Origin: an uncultured Lachnospiraceae bacterium
Lineage (GTDB): Bacteria; Bacillota; Clostridia; Lachnospirales; Lachnospiraceae
NCBI GenBank assembly: GCA_944376745.1
Contig: CALWDR010000009.1
Location: forward strand, 1 to 49,509
Direction: 5' to 3'
DNA: 49,509 bases
Numbering within the stretch: position 1 is the stretch's first letter; each line of letters opens with the position of its first letter. The notes below the pieces were generated by a model. It searched no databases. It was given only the letters and a program-made list of their open reading frames with translations, and was not told the origin of the DNA. Of this stretch, positions 30,855-39,229 are shown piece after piece. The translations under genes and the position numbers were made by a program.

Positions 30855-32129
30855 TCACGCCTCATCAATGGCCTTCCCAATATCATGACGCATGTATTTA
30901 TTGGCGAACTCCACCCACTCCGTGGCCCTGTAGGCATTGGCCCGGGCTTCCTTCAAATTGGCGCCCTTGGCCGTCACCCCCAGCACCCGTCCGCCGTTGG
31001 TGACGAGCCTGCCGTCCTCCGTCAGCTTCGTCCCCGCGTGGAAGCAGTAATAGCCCTCGGCATCCTTGAATTTTTCCAGGCCCTTGATCTTAAAGCCCTT
31101 CTCATAGGATACCGGATAGCCCTCCGAGGCCAGCACCACGCAGACCGCCGCGTTGTCCTCAAACTGCAGGTCGATGGCGTCAAGCCTGCCGTCGATACAG
31201 GCCTCCACCACCTCGATCATGTCATTCTTCATCCGGGGCAGCACCACCTGGGCCTCCGGGTCGCCAAAACGGGCGTTGTATTCCAGCACCTTGGGCCCCT
31301 TCTCCGTCAGCATGAGGCCGAAGAAGATGATCCCCTTAAATTCCCGTCCCTCCGCTGCCATGGCGTCCACGGTGGGCTGGTAGATGTATTTCCTGCAGAA
31401 CTCGTCCACCTCTTTGGTGTAGAAGGGGCTTGGGGAAAAAGTTCCCATGCCGCCGGTATTTAACCCTTTATCTCCATCCAGGGCCCGCTTGTGGTCCTGG
31501 GCGGAGGTCATGGTCTTGATGGTCTTCCCGTCCACAAAGGACAGCACGGACACCTCGCGCCCGGTCATAAATTCCTCGATGACCATGCAGTTTCCGGCAT
31601 TTCCGAACTGCTTGTCCAGCATGATGGTTTTGACACCCTCCCGGGCCTCCTCAAGGGTGTTACAGATGAGGACGCCCTTTCCCAGAGCCAGGCCGTCGGC
31701 CTTTAAGACAATGGGGAAATCCGCCGTCTCCAGATAAGCCAACGCCGCTTCGGGATCGGTGAAATTCTCATAGGCCGCCGTGGGAATGTTGTATTTTTTC
31801 ATCAGGTCCTTGGAAAATGCCTTGGAGCCCTCCAGGATGGCCGCGTTTTTCCGGGGACCGAATACCCGAAGGCCCGCCGCCTCGAAGACGTCCACGATCC
31901 CGCCCACCAGCGGATCGTCCATGCCCACAATGGTAAGGTCGATCTGGCGCTCCTTCGCAAATTCCGCCAGCCTGTCAAATTCCATGGCCCCGATGGGGAC
32001 GCATTCCGCCAGTTCCGCAATCCCGCCGTTTCCGGGGGCGCAGTAGATCTTGTCCACCCGGGGGCTTTTTGCTATGGTGTAAGCGATGGCGTGCTCACGT
32101 CCGCCGCTTCCTACGATCAAGACTTTCAT
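30855..32129 (-). CDS. purD: Phosphoribosylamine-glycine ligase (GARS)
   Basis: 424 residues, full length. PurD joins glycine to phosphoribosylamine with ATP, the second step of purine synthesis. The N-terminal domain starts VLIVGSGGREHAIAYTIAKS; the ATP-grasp domain spans about 105-310 (FPIVLKADGLALGKGVLI, TGREVSVLSFVDGK, TGGMGTFSPSPFYT and VLEYNARFGDPEAQVVLPR). It is the last gene of the operon, 27 bp after purN, and a terminator follows. Confidence 0.97.
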   Translation of the reverse strand: MKVLIVGSGGREHAIAYTIAKSPRVDKIYCAPGNGGIAELAECVPIGAMEFDRLAEFAKERQIDLTIVGMDDPLVGGIVDVFEAAGLRVFGPRKNAAILEGSKAFSKDLMKKYNIPTAAYENFTDPEAALAYLETADFPIVLKADGLALGKGVLICNTLEEAREGVKTIMLDKQFGNAGNCMVIEEFMTGREVSVLSFVDGKTIKTMTSAQDHKRALDGDKGLNTGGMGTFSPSPFYTKEVDEFCRKYIYQPTVDAMAAEGREFKGIIFFGLMLTEKGPKVLEYNARFGDPEAQVVLPRMKNDMIEVVEACIDGRLDAIDLQFEDNAAVCVVLASEGYPVSYEKGFKIKGLEKFKDAEGYYCFHAGTKLTEDGRLVTNGGRVLGVTAKGANLKEARANAYRATEWVEFANKYMRHDIGKAIDEA

Positions 32130-32156
32130 ATGATATTCCTTCCTTTCTGCGTCAGC

Positions 32157-32783
32157 CTATTCGGCAATATGCACCCTGCCGTTTTCCACCGTGACCTTGC
32201 CATTGGCGATCAGGTCGATGGCTTTAGGCAGCAGCTTCCACTCCGCCTGCTCCATCACCCGGCGCTGGAGCACCTCGGGGGTATCCCCCTGCTCCACCAG
32301 CACGGGCTTTTGCAGGATGATGGGACCTGTGTCAGTTCCCTCGTCCACGAAATGCACGGTGGCCCCGGTCACCTTCACGCCCCGGGCAAGGGCCGCCTCA
32401 TGGACCTTCAGCCCGTAATAGCCGGTTCCGCAGAAGGAGGGGATCAGGGAGGGGTGTATGTTGATGATCCGGTTCCGGTATTTACGAATCATCTGCTCCG
32501 GTATCACCACCAGATACCCGGCCAGGACGATCAGGTCAATGTCCCGCTCCTCCAATGCCTTCAGCAGCGCCTGGTGAAAGGCTTCCCGGTCCTCATGATC
32601 CTTCGGGGAAATGCAGAGCCCCTCGATCTGATGCTTCCTTGCCCGTTCCAGAGCGTAGGCATTTTTGTTGTTGCTGATGACCACAGCGATCCGGGCGTTG
32701 GTGATGGTTCCCTTCTCGATGCTGTCAATGATCGCCTGTAAATTGGTGCCGCCCCCGGACACCAGCACTGCCAGCTTCAGCAT
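32157..32783 (-). CDS. purN: Phosphoribosylglycinamide formyltransferase (GART)
   Basis: 208 residues from the ATG at 32783, which overlaps the purM stop by 7 bp; the longer open frame upstream lies inside purM. PurN transfers a formyl group from 10-formyl-THF to GAR. Motifs are LVSGGGTNLQAIID for the phosphate site, IINIHPSLIPSFCG with the catalytic Asn and His, and VHFVDEGTDTGPII with the catalytic Asp. Overlap implies coupled translation with purM. Confidence 0.97.
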   Translation of the reverse strand: MLKLAVLVSGGGTNLQAIIDSIEKGTITNARIAVVISNNKNAYALERARKHQIEGLCISPKDHEDREAFHQALLKALEERDIDLIVLAGYLVVIPEQMIRKYRNRIINIHPSLIPSFCGTGYYGLKVHEAALARGVKVTGATVHFVDEGTDTGPIILQKPVLVEQGDTPEVLQRRVMEQAEWKLLPKAIDLIANGKVTVENGRVHIAE

Positions 32784-33802
32784 AGGGTGACTCCCTTCTG
32801 GCCGTCCTCCACATGGCCCACCACGTAGGGGGTATCCCCCGCGGAGCGGATGGCCTCCATGGTCTTCTCCACATCCTCGCAAGCGACAGCCACCACCATG
32901 CCAAGGCCCATGTTGTAGGTGTTGTACATCATCTCCTCCGCCACGTCGCCCGCCTTCTGTATCATGGCGAAAATGGGCGGAATGGGATAGCTGCCTTTCT
33001 CAATGACGGCGCGCTTTCCTTCCGGCAGCATGCGGGGGATATTTTCCTGGAAGCCGCCTCCGGTGATGTGGCTGCAGCCCTTTATACGGATTCCCGCCTC
33101 CCTGACGGCCCGAAGGGCCTTCACATAGATCCTGGTGGGAGCCAGGAGGGCCTCCCCCAGAGTGGTGCCCAGCTCGTCATAATATGTGTCAAGGGTCTCC
33201 TTGTCCATGGAAAACACTTTTCTCACCAGGGAAAATCCGTTGGAATGGACGCCGGAGCTGGCCATGCCGACGAGCACATCCCCGGCCTGGATCTCCTTAC
33301 CGGTAATGATGTCCTTCTCGTCCACCACGCCCACGGCAAACCCGGCCAGATCGTACTCGTCCTCCTCCATCAGTCCCGGGTGCTCCGCGGTCTCCCCGCC
33401 GATCAGTGCGCAGCCGGACTGCTTGCAGCCCTCCGCCACTCCGCTGACAATGGATGCGATCTTCTCCGGGTAATTTTTCCCGCAGGCAATGTAATCAAGG
33501 AAAAAGAGGGGCTCCCCTCCGGCGCAGGCCACGTCGTTGACGCACATAGCCACCGCGTCAATGCCGATGGTGTCATGCTTGTCCAGGATGAAGGCCAGCT
33601 TCACCTTGGTCCCGCAGCCGTCCGTGCCCGACAGAAGCACCGGGTGCTCCATATTTTTGATGTTTTTCATGGAAAATGCTCCTGAAAACCCGCCCAGTCC
33701 TGTGAGCACCTCCGGACGCATGGTCTCCATGACGTGTTTTTTCATCAATTCCACCGATTTATAACCGGCCTCAATGTCTACTCCGGCGTTCTTGTAATCC
33801 AT
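32777..33802 (-). CDS. purM: Phosphoribosylformylglycinamidine cyclo-ligase (AIRS)
   Basis: 341 residues. PurM closes the imidazole ring with ATP to give AIR. The start MDYKNAGVDIEAGYKSVELM is diagnostic, followed by LLSGTDGCGTKVKLA, DAVAMCVNDVACAGGEPLFF, ALIGGETAEHPGLM and SHITGGGFQENIPRML. It lies 72 bp after purE. Gene order purE-purM-purN-purD is a shortened form of the usual Firmicute operon; purC, purF and purH are not in the window. Confidence 0.97.
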   Translation of the reverse strand: MDYKNAGVDIEAGYKSVELMKKHVMETMRPEVLTGLGGFSGAFSMKNIKNMEHPVLLSGTDGCGTKVKLAFILDKHDTIGIDAVAMCVNDVACAGGEPLFFLDYIACGKNYPEKIASIVSGVAEGCKQSGCALIGGETAEHPGLMEEDEYDLAGFAVGVVDEKDIITGKEIQAGDVLVGMASSGVHSNGFSLVRKVFSMDKETLDTYYDELGTTLGEALLAPTRIYVKALRAVREAGIRIKGCSHITGGGFQENIPRMLPEGKRAVIEKGSYPIPPIFAMIQKAGDVAEEMMYNTYNMGLGMVVAVACEDVEKTMEAIRSAGDTPYVVGHVEDGQKGVTLC

Positions 33803-33874
33803 ATTGATTCCTCCAATTTTTTGTATCTCATGGGCGCGATGGCGCTTTAGCCATGCCTGAAGACTGCATTTATC

Positions 33875-34384
33875 TTACTTTTTCATATACTCCTGATAAC
33901 CCACTTCCTGAAGCCTTGCGTCCTTGGCCTGCACCTGCTCCTTCAGGCTCACGGCGTAGTCCTTTACTTTCTTAAGAAGCTCCGGGTCGGAGGTTGCCAG
34001 GATCTTTGCCGCCAGTATCCCCGCGTTGGCGCCGCCGTTGATGGCCACCGTCGCCACCGGGATTCCGGAGGGCATCTGCACGATGGAGTACAGGGAGTCC
34101 TGCCCGCCCAGAGAAGTGGTATGCATGGGGATTCCGATCACCGGCATGGGAAAGATCGCGGCGCACATGCCCGGCAGATGGGCGGCCATCCCTGCCCCCG
34201 CGATGATCACCTTGAAGCCCTTTTCCTCGGCGGTTTTGGCGTATTCAAAGAATACCTCCGGCTCCCGGTGCGCGGAAATGATCGTCATTTCATAGTCGAT
34301 CCCAAACTGCTCTAATATATCTGCCGCCTTTGCCATGACCGGCATATCCGAATCACTGCCCATTACGATTCCTACTTTTGCCAT
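33875..34384 (-). CDS. purE: 5-(carboxyamino)imidazole ribonucleotide mutase
   Basis: 169 residues, starting MAKVGIVMGSDSDMPVMAKA. Class I PurE moves CO2 from the N to the C of N5-CAIR. Signatures are MGSDSDMP, SAHREPEVFFEYA, IIAGAGMAAHLPGM and the active-site loop PMHTTSLGGQDSLYSIVQMP. GAAAGGAGATACGAC precedes the ATG. It is the first gene of the purine operon. A PurK-like carboxylase partner is not in the window. Confidence 0.97.
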   Translation of the reverse strand: MAKVGIVMGSDSDMPVMAKAADILEQFGIDYEMTIISAHREPEVFFEYAKTAEEKGFKVIIAGAGMAAHLPGMCAAIFPMPVIGIPMHTTSLGGQDSLYSIVQMPSGIPVATVAINGGANAGILAAKILATSDPELLKKVKDYAVSLKEQVQAKDARLQEVGYQEYMKK

Positions 34385-34675
34385 GTCGTATCTCCTTTTC
34401 TCTCATTTGAAATTAACCAGTTCCACAGCGGCCCTTCCGGCCGCTTCGGCAAAACGCTCTGCCTCTATGGCCCACACGTTTTTTGCTAACCTAATCATAT
34501 AATATTCCACCGAAAAATTCATCCCTTTTTCTTATAACATTTTATTATGGGATTTATTCATTTTTCTTATTTATTTCCTTTTATTGTTTTGTTATTCTAA
34601 TAAATGAGTGATCTGTTCAGAGAACTAAACTCCCCTGCAAACACTTAATATCAATTCTTATGAATTAGGGCTTTC
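34385..34675. other. Intergenic region upstream of purE
   Basis: No gene is seen. It holds a GC-rich stem-loop (AGCGGCC and GGCCGCT, about 34427-34445) in the presumed purE leader and a very AT-rich block (about 34490-34620) that must include the promoter. No purine riboswitch or PurR-box pattern was recognised. Confidence 0.4.
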
Positions 34676-34728
34676 CAAAAACAGTTTACAGCCCGAATTT
34701 GCCGTTTACGCGCAAACTCGGGCTGTAC
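34676..34728 (-). terminator. Intrinsic terminator of the beta-helix gene
   Basis: TACAGCCCGA and TCGGGCTGTA are perfect 10-bp outer arms with inner TTTGC/GCAAA pairing. On the minus strand a TTTTTGG tract follows shortly. Confidence 0.7.
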
Positions 34729-34806
34729 ATACACTTTTGCGTCAATCAATGCAGTAAACCTTTGGGAAAAAGAAATCGAAAGATTTTCACATGCCGGTAT
34801 CCGTTA

Positions 34807-36255
34807 TCATGATTTCCATTTAAAATTCCTAAATACCTCAGATACTTTATTGCCGCCGCCGTCTTTTACCCAGTCTTCCAAAATCGCGTCCGCTACTTTT
34901 ATATGATCCTCGCCGTTGACAAAGGTATTGTTTTGAAAAACGATGTCTTCGTCAATCCGATTTCCTATCATCAGGCTGTTGCCGCGCGCATACGCTCCTG
35001 AAGCAAGGACGCAGTTTTTATAGCCATCGCAATCGTTGTATTCACAGCGAAGAGACCGGATATAATTGTTTTTTACGACAAAGGAGGTTTTGCTGTGGTC
35101 TTCAAAACGTGGAAGCCAGAACTGCGTTTTTTTCTCATTGCCCAGATGCCAGTCCAGCCTGCGGCCATCAATCCACGCGCCCAGCAGCATGAAACAGGTG
35201 TCCACATCCTTCAAATGATTATTTTCAATGACCACATTTTCAACAAAGTTTCCTTCCAGACGTCCCGCTTCTTCGGCATCAATGATAGAATAAGCGGCAT
35301 GCACGTTGATTCCACGCTCGCAGTCATGAATGCAGTTGTCACGGATTTCCACATCGCGGATATAACTGTCATAACATTGCGCATCGGAATAATAGTCAAT
35401 TTCACCCGCACTGATGTTGACGGCTGACATTTCCTCACCAACACGGCTGGAACCATAAATTGTATTTCCAATACACTTAAATCCTCTAAAATAACTGCCG
35501 TAGCAGCTGCCCTTCAAGGGAGAGCCGGAGGAGGCGGAGATTCCTGTGATGCCTACATCCGCAGCGCAGTTTGTGACGACAACGTTTTCGGCTCCGCAGC
35601 GTATGTTGTTGATCAGGTTCGCCTGAATGGCAATCGACGTATCATTTGCTCCGGTAAGGGAGCATTTGTCAATCATAATGTTTTTCACGGCACATTCCGT
35701 AAAGGAAATGTCCACAGACAGACTTTGGGATATTCCGGGCAAAATGAACACATTGCACGTGGATAGTCCGTGTATTTCACAATTTTGAATGTTCAATCCA
35801 TCCAGCACCGCGTTTCCCACATTTTTATGGGCGATTGCGGCAGCGAAAAAAATGTCGTTGCAGATGCCTTCCAATTTTTCCTTATATGCGGATTGAAGGC
35901 TGCATCCACTTATCGTGATATTTTTGCATAAGCAATCTGATTCGGAAGCGCCGCCCATGATTCCAGCAACCCGGTAACCGTCAAAATGACAATCCCGCAA
36001 AGTTATGTTGTCCAGTATACCGCCTTTATTTTCAATATATATGGACGTGGAAGCCTGCTTTATGTTCAGGTTTTCGACTGTGACGTCTGAAGAGGTGATA
36101 TGCAGCCCCACCATGGCCGGAATATACAATGTGGCACCCTGACCGTTTATATGCACAGGCTTGTTAAGCTCAATCGTTTCCGTTAATTCATAAGTCCTTC
36201 CTTTGTCCAGAATGAGTTCTCCCCGCAAATCGGAGAAAAGCATAATATCAGACAT
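34807..36255 (-). CDS. Right-handed parallel beta-helix protein
   Basis: 482 residues with no signal peptide; the ATG follows AAGGTGATAAGTA. The sequence is a series of short strands ending in Asn/Cys ladders, the parallel beta-helix pattern: VTVENLNIKQAS, LDNITLRDCHFDG, KNITISGCSLQSA, LDGLNIQNCEIHG, VKNIMIDKCSLTG, VENVVIENNHLKD, DIVFQNNTFVNG. Such folds are typical of pectate lyase-like, epimerase or glycoside-acting proteins. A catalytic set could not be identified. Next to a sugar symporter and a TetR regulator, a role in intracellular oligosaccharide processing is plausible but unproven. The absence of a secretion signal is notable for this fold. Confidence 0.85.
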   Translation of the reverse strand: MSDIMLFSDLRGELILDKGRTYELTETIELNKPVHINGQGATLYIPAMVGLHITSSDVTVENLNIKQASTSIYIENKGGILDNITLRDCHFDGYRVAGIMGGASESDCLCKNITISGCSLQSAYKEKLEGICNDIFFAAAIAHKNVGNAVLDGLNIQNCEIHGLSTCNVFILPGISQSLSVDISFTECAVKNIMIDKCSLTGANDTSIAIQANLINNIRCGAENVVVTNCAADVGITGISASSGSPLKGSCYGSYFRGFKCIGNTIYGSSRVGEEMSAVNISAGEIDYYSDAQCYDSYIRDVEIRDNCIHDCERGINVHAAYSIIDAEEAGRLEGNFVENVVIENNHLKDVDTCFMLLGAWIDGRRLDWHLGNEKKTQFWLPRFEDHSKTSFVVKNNYIRSLRCEYNDCDGYKNCVLASGAYARGNSLMIGNRIDEDIVFQNNTFVNGEDHIKVADAILEDWVKDGGGNKVSEVFRNFKWKS

Positions 36256-36280
36256 TACTTATCACCTTGCCTTTCTTTTT

Positions 36281-36307
36281 GTTTTTATATGTGTTGTTTT
36301 TATATGT
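36281..36307. repeat. 15-bp tandem repeat between symporter and beta-helix genes
   Basis: GTTTTTATATGTGTT is directly followed by GTTTTTATATGTG (36281 and 36296), close to the stop of the symporter gene. Confidence 0.6.
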
Positions 36308-36313
36308 GGGCGC

Positions 36314-37663
36314 TTATTCTGAGCGGACATTATTTTTCGCCTCATGGCGCGCAGCTAATTCCGCGCGTATTTCAGGCAATTTCCCCTCTATGTCATATGC
36401 GCGCAGCAGGATATACTCAATGACGCAGAACGCGGCGGGAACCCATGTATACAGCGCTATGATCATGGAATTCGCGGATTGAGGCTGAACATCAAGAACA
36501 CCCTCATACCCTGCCAATCCAAGAAGAACCCCGACAAGCCCCATTCCAACGGCGGTACCGACTTTTGCCGCCAGACTGTTGGCAGCTGTGATACTGCCCT
36601 CACAGCGAATTTTATTTTTCCATTCACCGTAATCCATGCTGTCAATAAGCATGGCAGGGACGAAAGAATTAAACGCATAAAAGCCGACTGTGCTGATAAG
36701 TGAGCTTGTGATCAGCAAAGGGACACTTGAAATATTGAAAAGCTTCAACAAAAAGCCTCCGGCTCCCACGATCGCGCAGATTCTCAATATTCTGATAAGG
36801 CCGAACCGCTTGGCCAGAGCGGGCATGGCCATGACGAGGAAGACGATGGCCAGTAAAGTAAGGGACATAATGGATGCCAATTCAAAATTGCCCATGATAT
36901 ATTTACAATAATAAGCGGTAACGCCAAGGTATAGGTTGATGCCAATGCTGCTGAGGAGGCTAATGGCGGCAACGATTATGGCAATTTTGTTTTTTGCAAG
37001 TGCCACGAACATTTCTTTTATAGCAAATGTTTCCGTGGCCGTCTTCGTGTTTCGTTTTTCTTTGATAAAAATAAATCTGAGACTGCCCAACGCAATCATA
37101 GGAATTCCCACGCAGAGACCAATTTTGAGCCATCCATAGGGGGCTTCTCCCATCGAAGTGATCATTTTAGGAAGAATCATTCCCATGATTGTGCTAAATA
37201 AAGTCCCCAAAACGCCGGCAAAAGCAACGGCAGAAACGCTTTGGCTCTGATCCTCCAATGCATTTGCCAGGTAAACCGTATTCCCACAATTATATAATGT
37301 GGCAAATACTGCATTGGCCAAAGTATACATCACTACCACGTAAATGAGCTTGCCAGTCGTCCCGACATTCGGGGGGCAGAATATCAAGATGATGCATACC
37401 CAATAGCCTATAAGCGCAAGGTCGTAAGGTCTTCCTTTTCCCAGCTTTGAATGTGTCTTGTCAACAAGAATCCCACCCACCGCGTCTGTGAACGCGTCAA
37501 AAAATTTTGAACACATGATAAGCGTGCCAAAAAGGGTGACACTGATGCCGAGATAGTCTGTCGCGAAAAGCTGCACGTAGTTCATGACGGCCTGTACGGC
37601 ACAAACCGAGATAAACCCCGTCGCCCAAAGTCCTTTGAATTTAAGAGATAATTTTTTGCCCAT
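36314..37663 (-). CDS. MFS transporter of the glycoside-pentoside-hexuronide (GPH) symporter type
   Basis: 449 residues, about 12 hydrophobic segments. GPH symporters (MelB, LacS, XynB-like) import glycosides with a cation. The N-terminal LKFKGLWATGFISVCAVQAV, the cytoplasmic loop DAFTDAVGGILVDKTHSKLG and KGRPYDLALIG match the family's conserved D-x-x-x-G-x-x-x-D-K-T and GRxRPY-like motifs. C-terminal DSMDYGEWKNKIRCEG is the typical GPH loop (YGEWKTGxR). AGGAGG lies 11 bases before the ATG. It forms a two-gene unit with the beta-helix protein and is divergent from the TetR regulator. Confidence 0.93.
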   Translation of the reverse strand: MGKKLSLKFKGLWATGFISVCAVQAVMNYVQLFATDYLGISVTLFGTLIMCSKFFDAFTDAVGGILVDKTHSKLGKGRPYDLALIGYWVCIILIFCPPNVGTTGKLIYVVVMYTLANAVFATLYNCGNTVYLANALEDQSQSVSAVAFAGVLGTLFSTIMGMILPKMITSMGEAPYGWLKIGLCVGIPMIALGSLRFIFIKEKRNTKTATETFAIKEMFVALAKNKIAIIVAAISLLSSIGINLYLGVTAYYCKYIMGNFELASIMSLTLLAIVFLVMAMPALAKRFGLIRILRICAIVGAGGFLLKLFNISSVPLLITSSLISTVGFYAFNSFVPAMLIDSMDYGEWKNKIRCEGSITAANSLAAKVGTAVGMGLVGVLLGLAGYEGVLDVQPQSANSMIIALYTWVPAAFCVIEYILLRAYDIEGKLPEIRAELAARHEAKNNVRSE

Positions 37664-37721
37664 ACTCTAAACATCCTCCTTTTTGTTTCTTTTTTGCAAA
37701 TTGGAATGGCATATGCTATAA

Positions 37722-37734
37722 TTCCATTATGGAA
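37722..37734. promoter_or_regulatory. 13-bp palindrome in the symporter promoter, candidate TetR operator
   Basis: TTCCAT-T-ATGGAA on the plus strand. On the minus strand it lies between a weak -35 (TTTACC) and a -10-like TATAGC spaced 17 bp, so a bound repressor would block the promoter. A second palindrome, AAACGCGTTT, lies at 37774-37783 nearer the regulator. Confidence 0.5.
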
Positions 37735-37887
37735 GACGGTAAATGATTTTCATCTGCCATATGATAAAAATACAAACGCGTTTATGGAAATAATAGCATG
37801 TTTGGATAAACTTACAATGGTCACTTTGTCTATTATTGCAAAGTTTCGCACATAAAAGAAAAAAATGCGCAAAAAGGAGCATGGAAA

Positions 37888-38460
37888 ATGAACGATTTAC
37901 ATGACGTTCGGAAAGAAGACAGACGAATAGCAAAGACGAAGAAACTTTTAAAAGAAGCAATCATTGAATTAATGGGGAAAAACTATATTGATCATATCAC
38001 TGTCAGTACTCTTTGCGAGTATGCTGATATCAGCAGAAATACGTTTTACTATCATTATGCGCATATCGGTGAATTGATTGACGATGTCATTGCTGATAAC
38101 ATTCAATTACTTGACACGCTTTCAATGGGAATTACCGATCCTCAAAAAGGTGTCTGTGAGCTTTATGAATTTATGGTTAAGCATAAAAATATTTACATGG
38201 CGCTGTTGATCAAGAATACAAACATGAATTTTCTTCATGCGCTTAAAGAACATACAAAAGTCAATGTCCGTCCCGCATTCCTTTCCCTCAATCCTCATGT
38301 ATCGGAGGAACGGATGGAAATCATATCATCCTTTGTTGCGGATATTTTTTTGACGGTATTTCTCAGATGGCTTCAGAAGGGATATGAAAAAGCGCCTGAT
38401 AATGAGGTTGAACTGCTGATTCAGCTATTAGATTACGGAGTGCAGACGACAATGAGATGA
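37888..38460 (+). CDS. TetR/AcrR family transcriptional regulator
   Basis: 190 residues with AAGGAGCATGG before the ATG. The N-terminal helix-turn-helix lies at about 14-60: RIAKTKKLLKEAIIELMGKN, HITVSTLCEYADISRNTFYY, HYAHIGELIDDVI. The C-terminal part is the dimer/ligand domain of the TetR_C_7-like kind (MVKHKNIYMALLIKNTNMNF). It is divergent from the GPH symporter and beta-helix genes and likely represses them (inference). Base composition here is visibly more AT-rich than in the pur and pyr operons, suggesting that this three-gene island was acquired. Confidence 0.9.
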   Translation: MNDLHDVRKEDRRIAKTKKLLKEAIIELMGKNYIDHITVSTLCEYADISRNTFYYHYAHIGELIDDVIADNIQLLDTLSMGITDPQKGVCELYEFMVKHKNIYMALLIKNTNMNFLHALKEHTKVNVRPAFLSLNPHVSEERMEIISSFVADIFLTVFLRWLQKGYEKAPDNEVELLIQLLDYGVQTTMR

Positions 38461-38508
38461 AAATTCGTGGCATCCATGGGTTCTCCTGCATATCCCATAT
38501 CAAAAAAA

Positions 38509-38582
38509 TGGAAGCAAAGGGGCTCGAACCCTTGGCCTCCCGCTAGTCAGGCGAGCGCTCATCCCAGCTGAGCTATGCTTCC
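38509..38582 (-). tRNA. tRNA-Val (anticodon GAC)
   Basis: Read on the minus strand: acceptor arms GGAAGCA/TGCTTCC, D arm GCTC/GAGC, anticodon stem CTCGC/GCGGG with loop CTGACTA (anticodon GAC at positions 34-36), variable loop AGGCC, T arm AAGGG-TTCGAGC-CCCTT, discriminator A. CCA is not encoded. A run of T after the 3' end can terminate transcription. Confidence 0.93.
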
Positions 38583-38591
38583 ATGAATGGT

Positions 38592-38620
38592 ATTATAACA
38601 CACCTGACAGGAAATTTGAA
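38592..38620 (-). promoter_or_regulatory. Promoter of the tRNA-Val gene
   Basis: On the minus strand TTCAAA (38620-38615), 17 bp, TATAAT (38597-38592). Confidence 0.65.
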
Positions 38621-38704
38621 GAGGAAATTTGAAAATTTTTACGTCCGTTTTTTACATCACAAAAAAACACGCCACTGCGGCGGCCACACCGTGCCGGATT
38701 TTTC

Positions 38705-39200
38705 TCAATCTCCATTGATCTTCTGCAATGTCGGCAGTAGAACATCCTCATATCTGCACTGCATTACCTTTTTACAATTCATTTTCCAGGTGGCTGATGA
38801 ACATAAAAGGCTTGATCGCTTCCCCGTTCTCTCTTTTGTAAATTGTTTCCAGATCTATCCGTGATCACGCCCATCTCAAGAACCATGTTTAAAATCGGTC
38901 CTTCTACAGCGTCTGAATAGCTGTCCATCATCTGTTCCATTTTTTCACTATACATGTTTTTAATATCTTTAAACTCTAACAGCGTTTCTCCGGGACTTAG
39001 GAAGTTTTTACAGGCGACAACACATTTTCCATTGTAAATTCCAAGCCTTGTCCCATGTACCTCCTGCCCAAGCAGTTCATATACATGGTACCCAATATAC
39101 TCGGAAAGGGGACTGGTTGAATAACTGATCTCCACCTTCCCCATACCCCGGATATTCCATCCGTATCACCTCGCAGCTATGATCACCAGGCACCATACCG
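38705..39200 (-). pseudogene. Remnant of a HipA-like (CtkA-type) kinase gene
   Basis: The longest surviving frame (39144-38779) encodes GKVEISYSTSPLSEYIGYHV then YELLGQEVHGTRLGIYNGKC and VVACKNFLSP, which matches the first third of HipA-like kinases: the SEYIGxH stretch and the LGxYNGKxVVACK strand. It decays after about residue 95. A further fragment nearer the tRNA (about 38780-38705) ends RYEDVLLPTLQKINGD plus stop and may be the original C-terminus. The kinase catalytic core is missing. Upstream, another frame shows MEYPGYGEG, suggesting an additional frameshift. The position beside a tRNA gene fits loss of an acquired toxin locus. Confidence 0.6.
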
Positions 39201-39229
39201 ATTGAATAGTTTACTGCATTGCACTTCTG

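Noticed and set aside
34385..34620. Purine riboswitch or PurR box upstream of purE
   Set aside because: None of the conserved purine aptamer sequences nor a paired PurR motif could be found on the minus strand.
34690..34725. Possible fourth copy of the 36-40 bp palindrome (shares ATTTGCCGTTT)
   Set aside because: Its arms are those of a terminator for the beta-helix gene (CAGCCCGA/TCGGGCTG) and the core order differs, so the shared 11 bases are probably chance.
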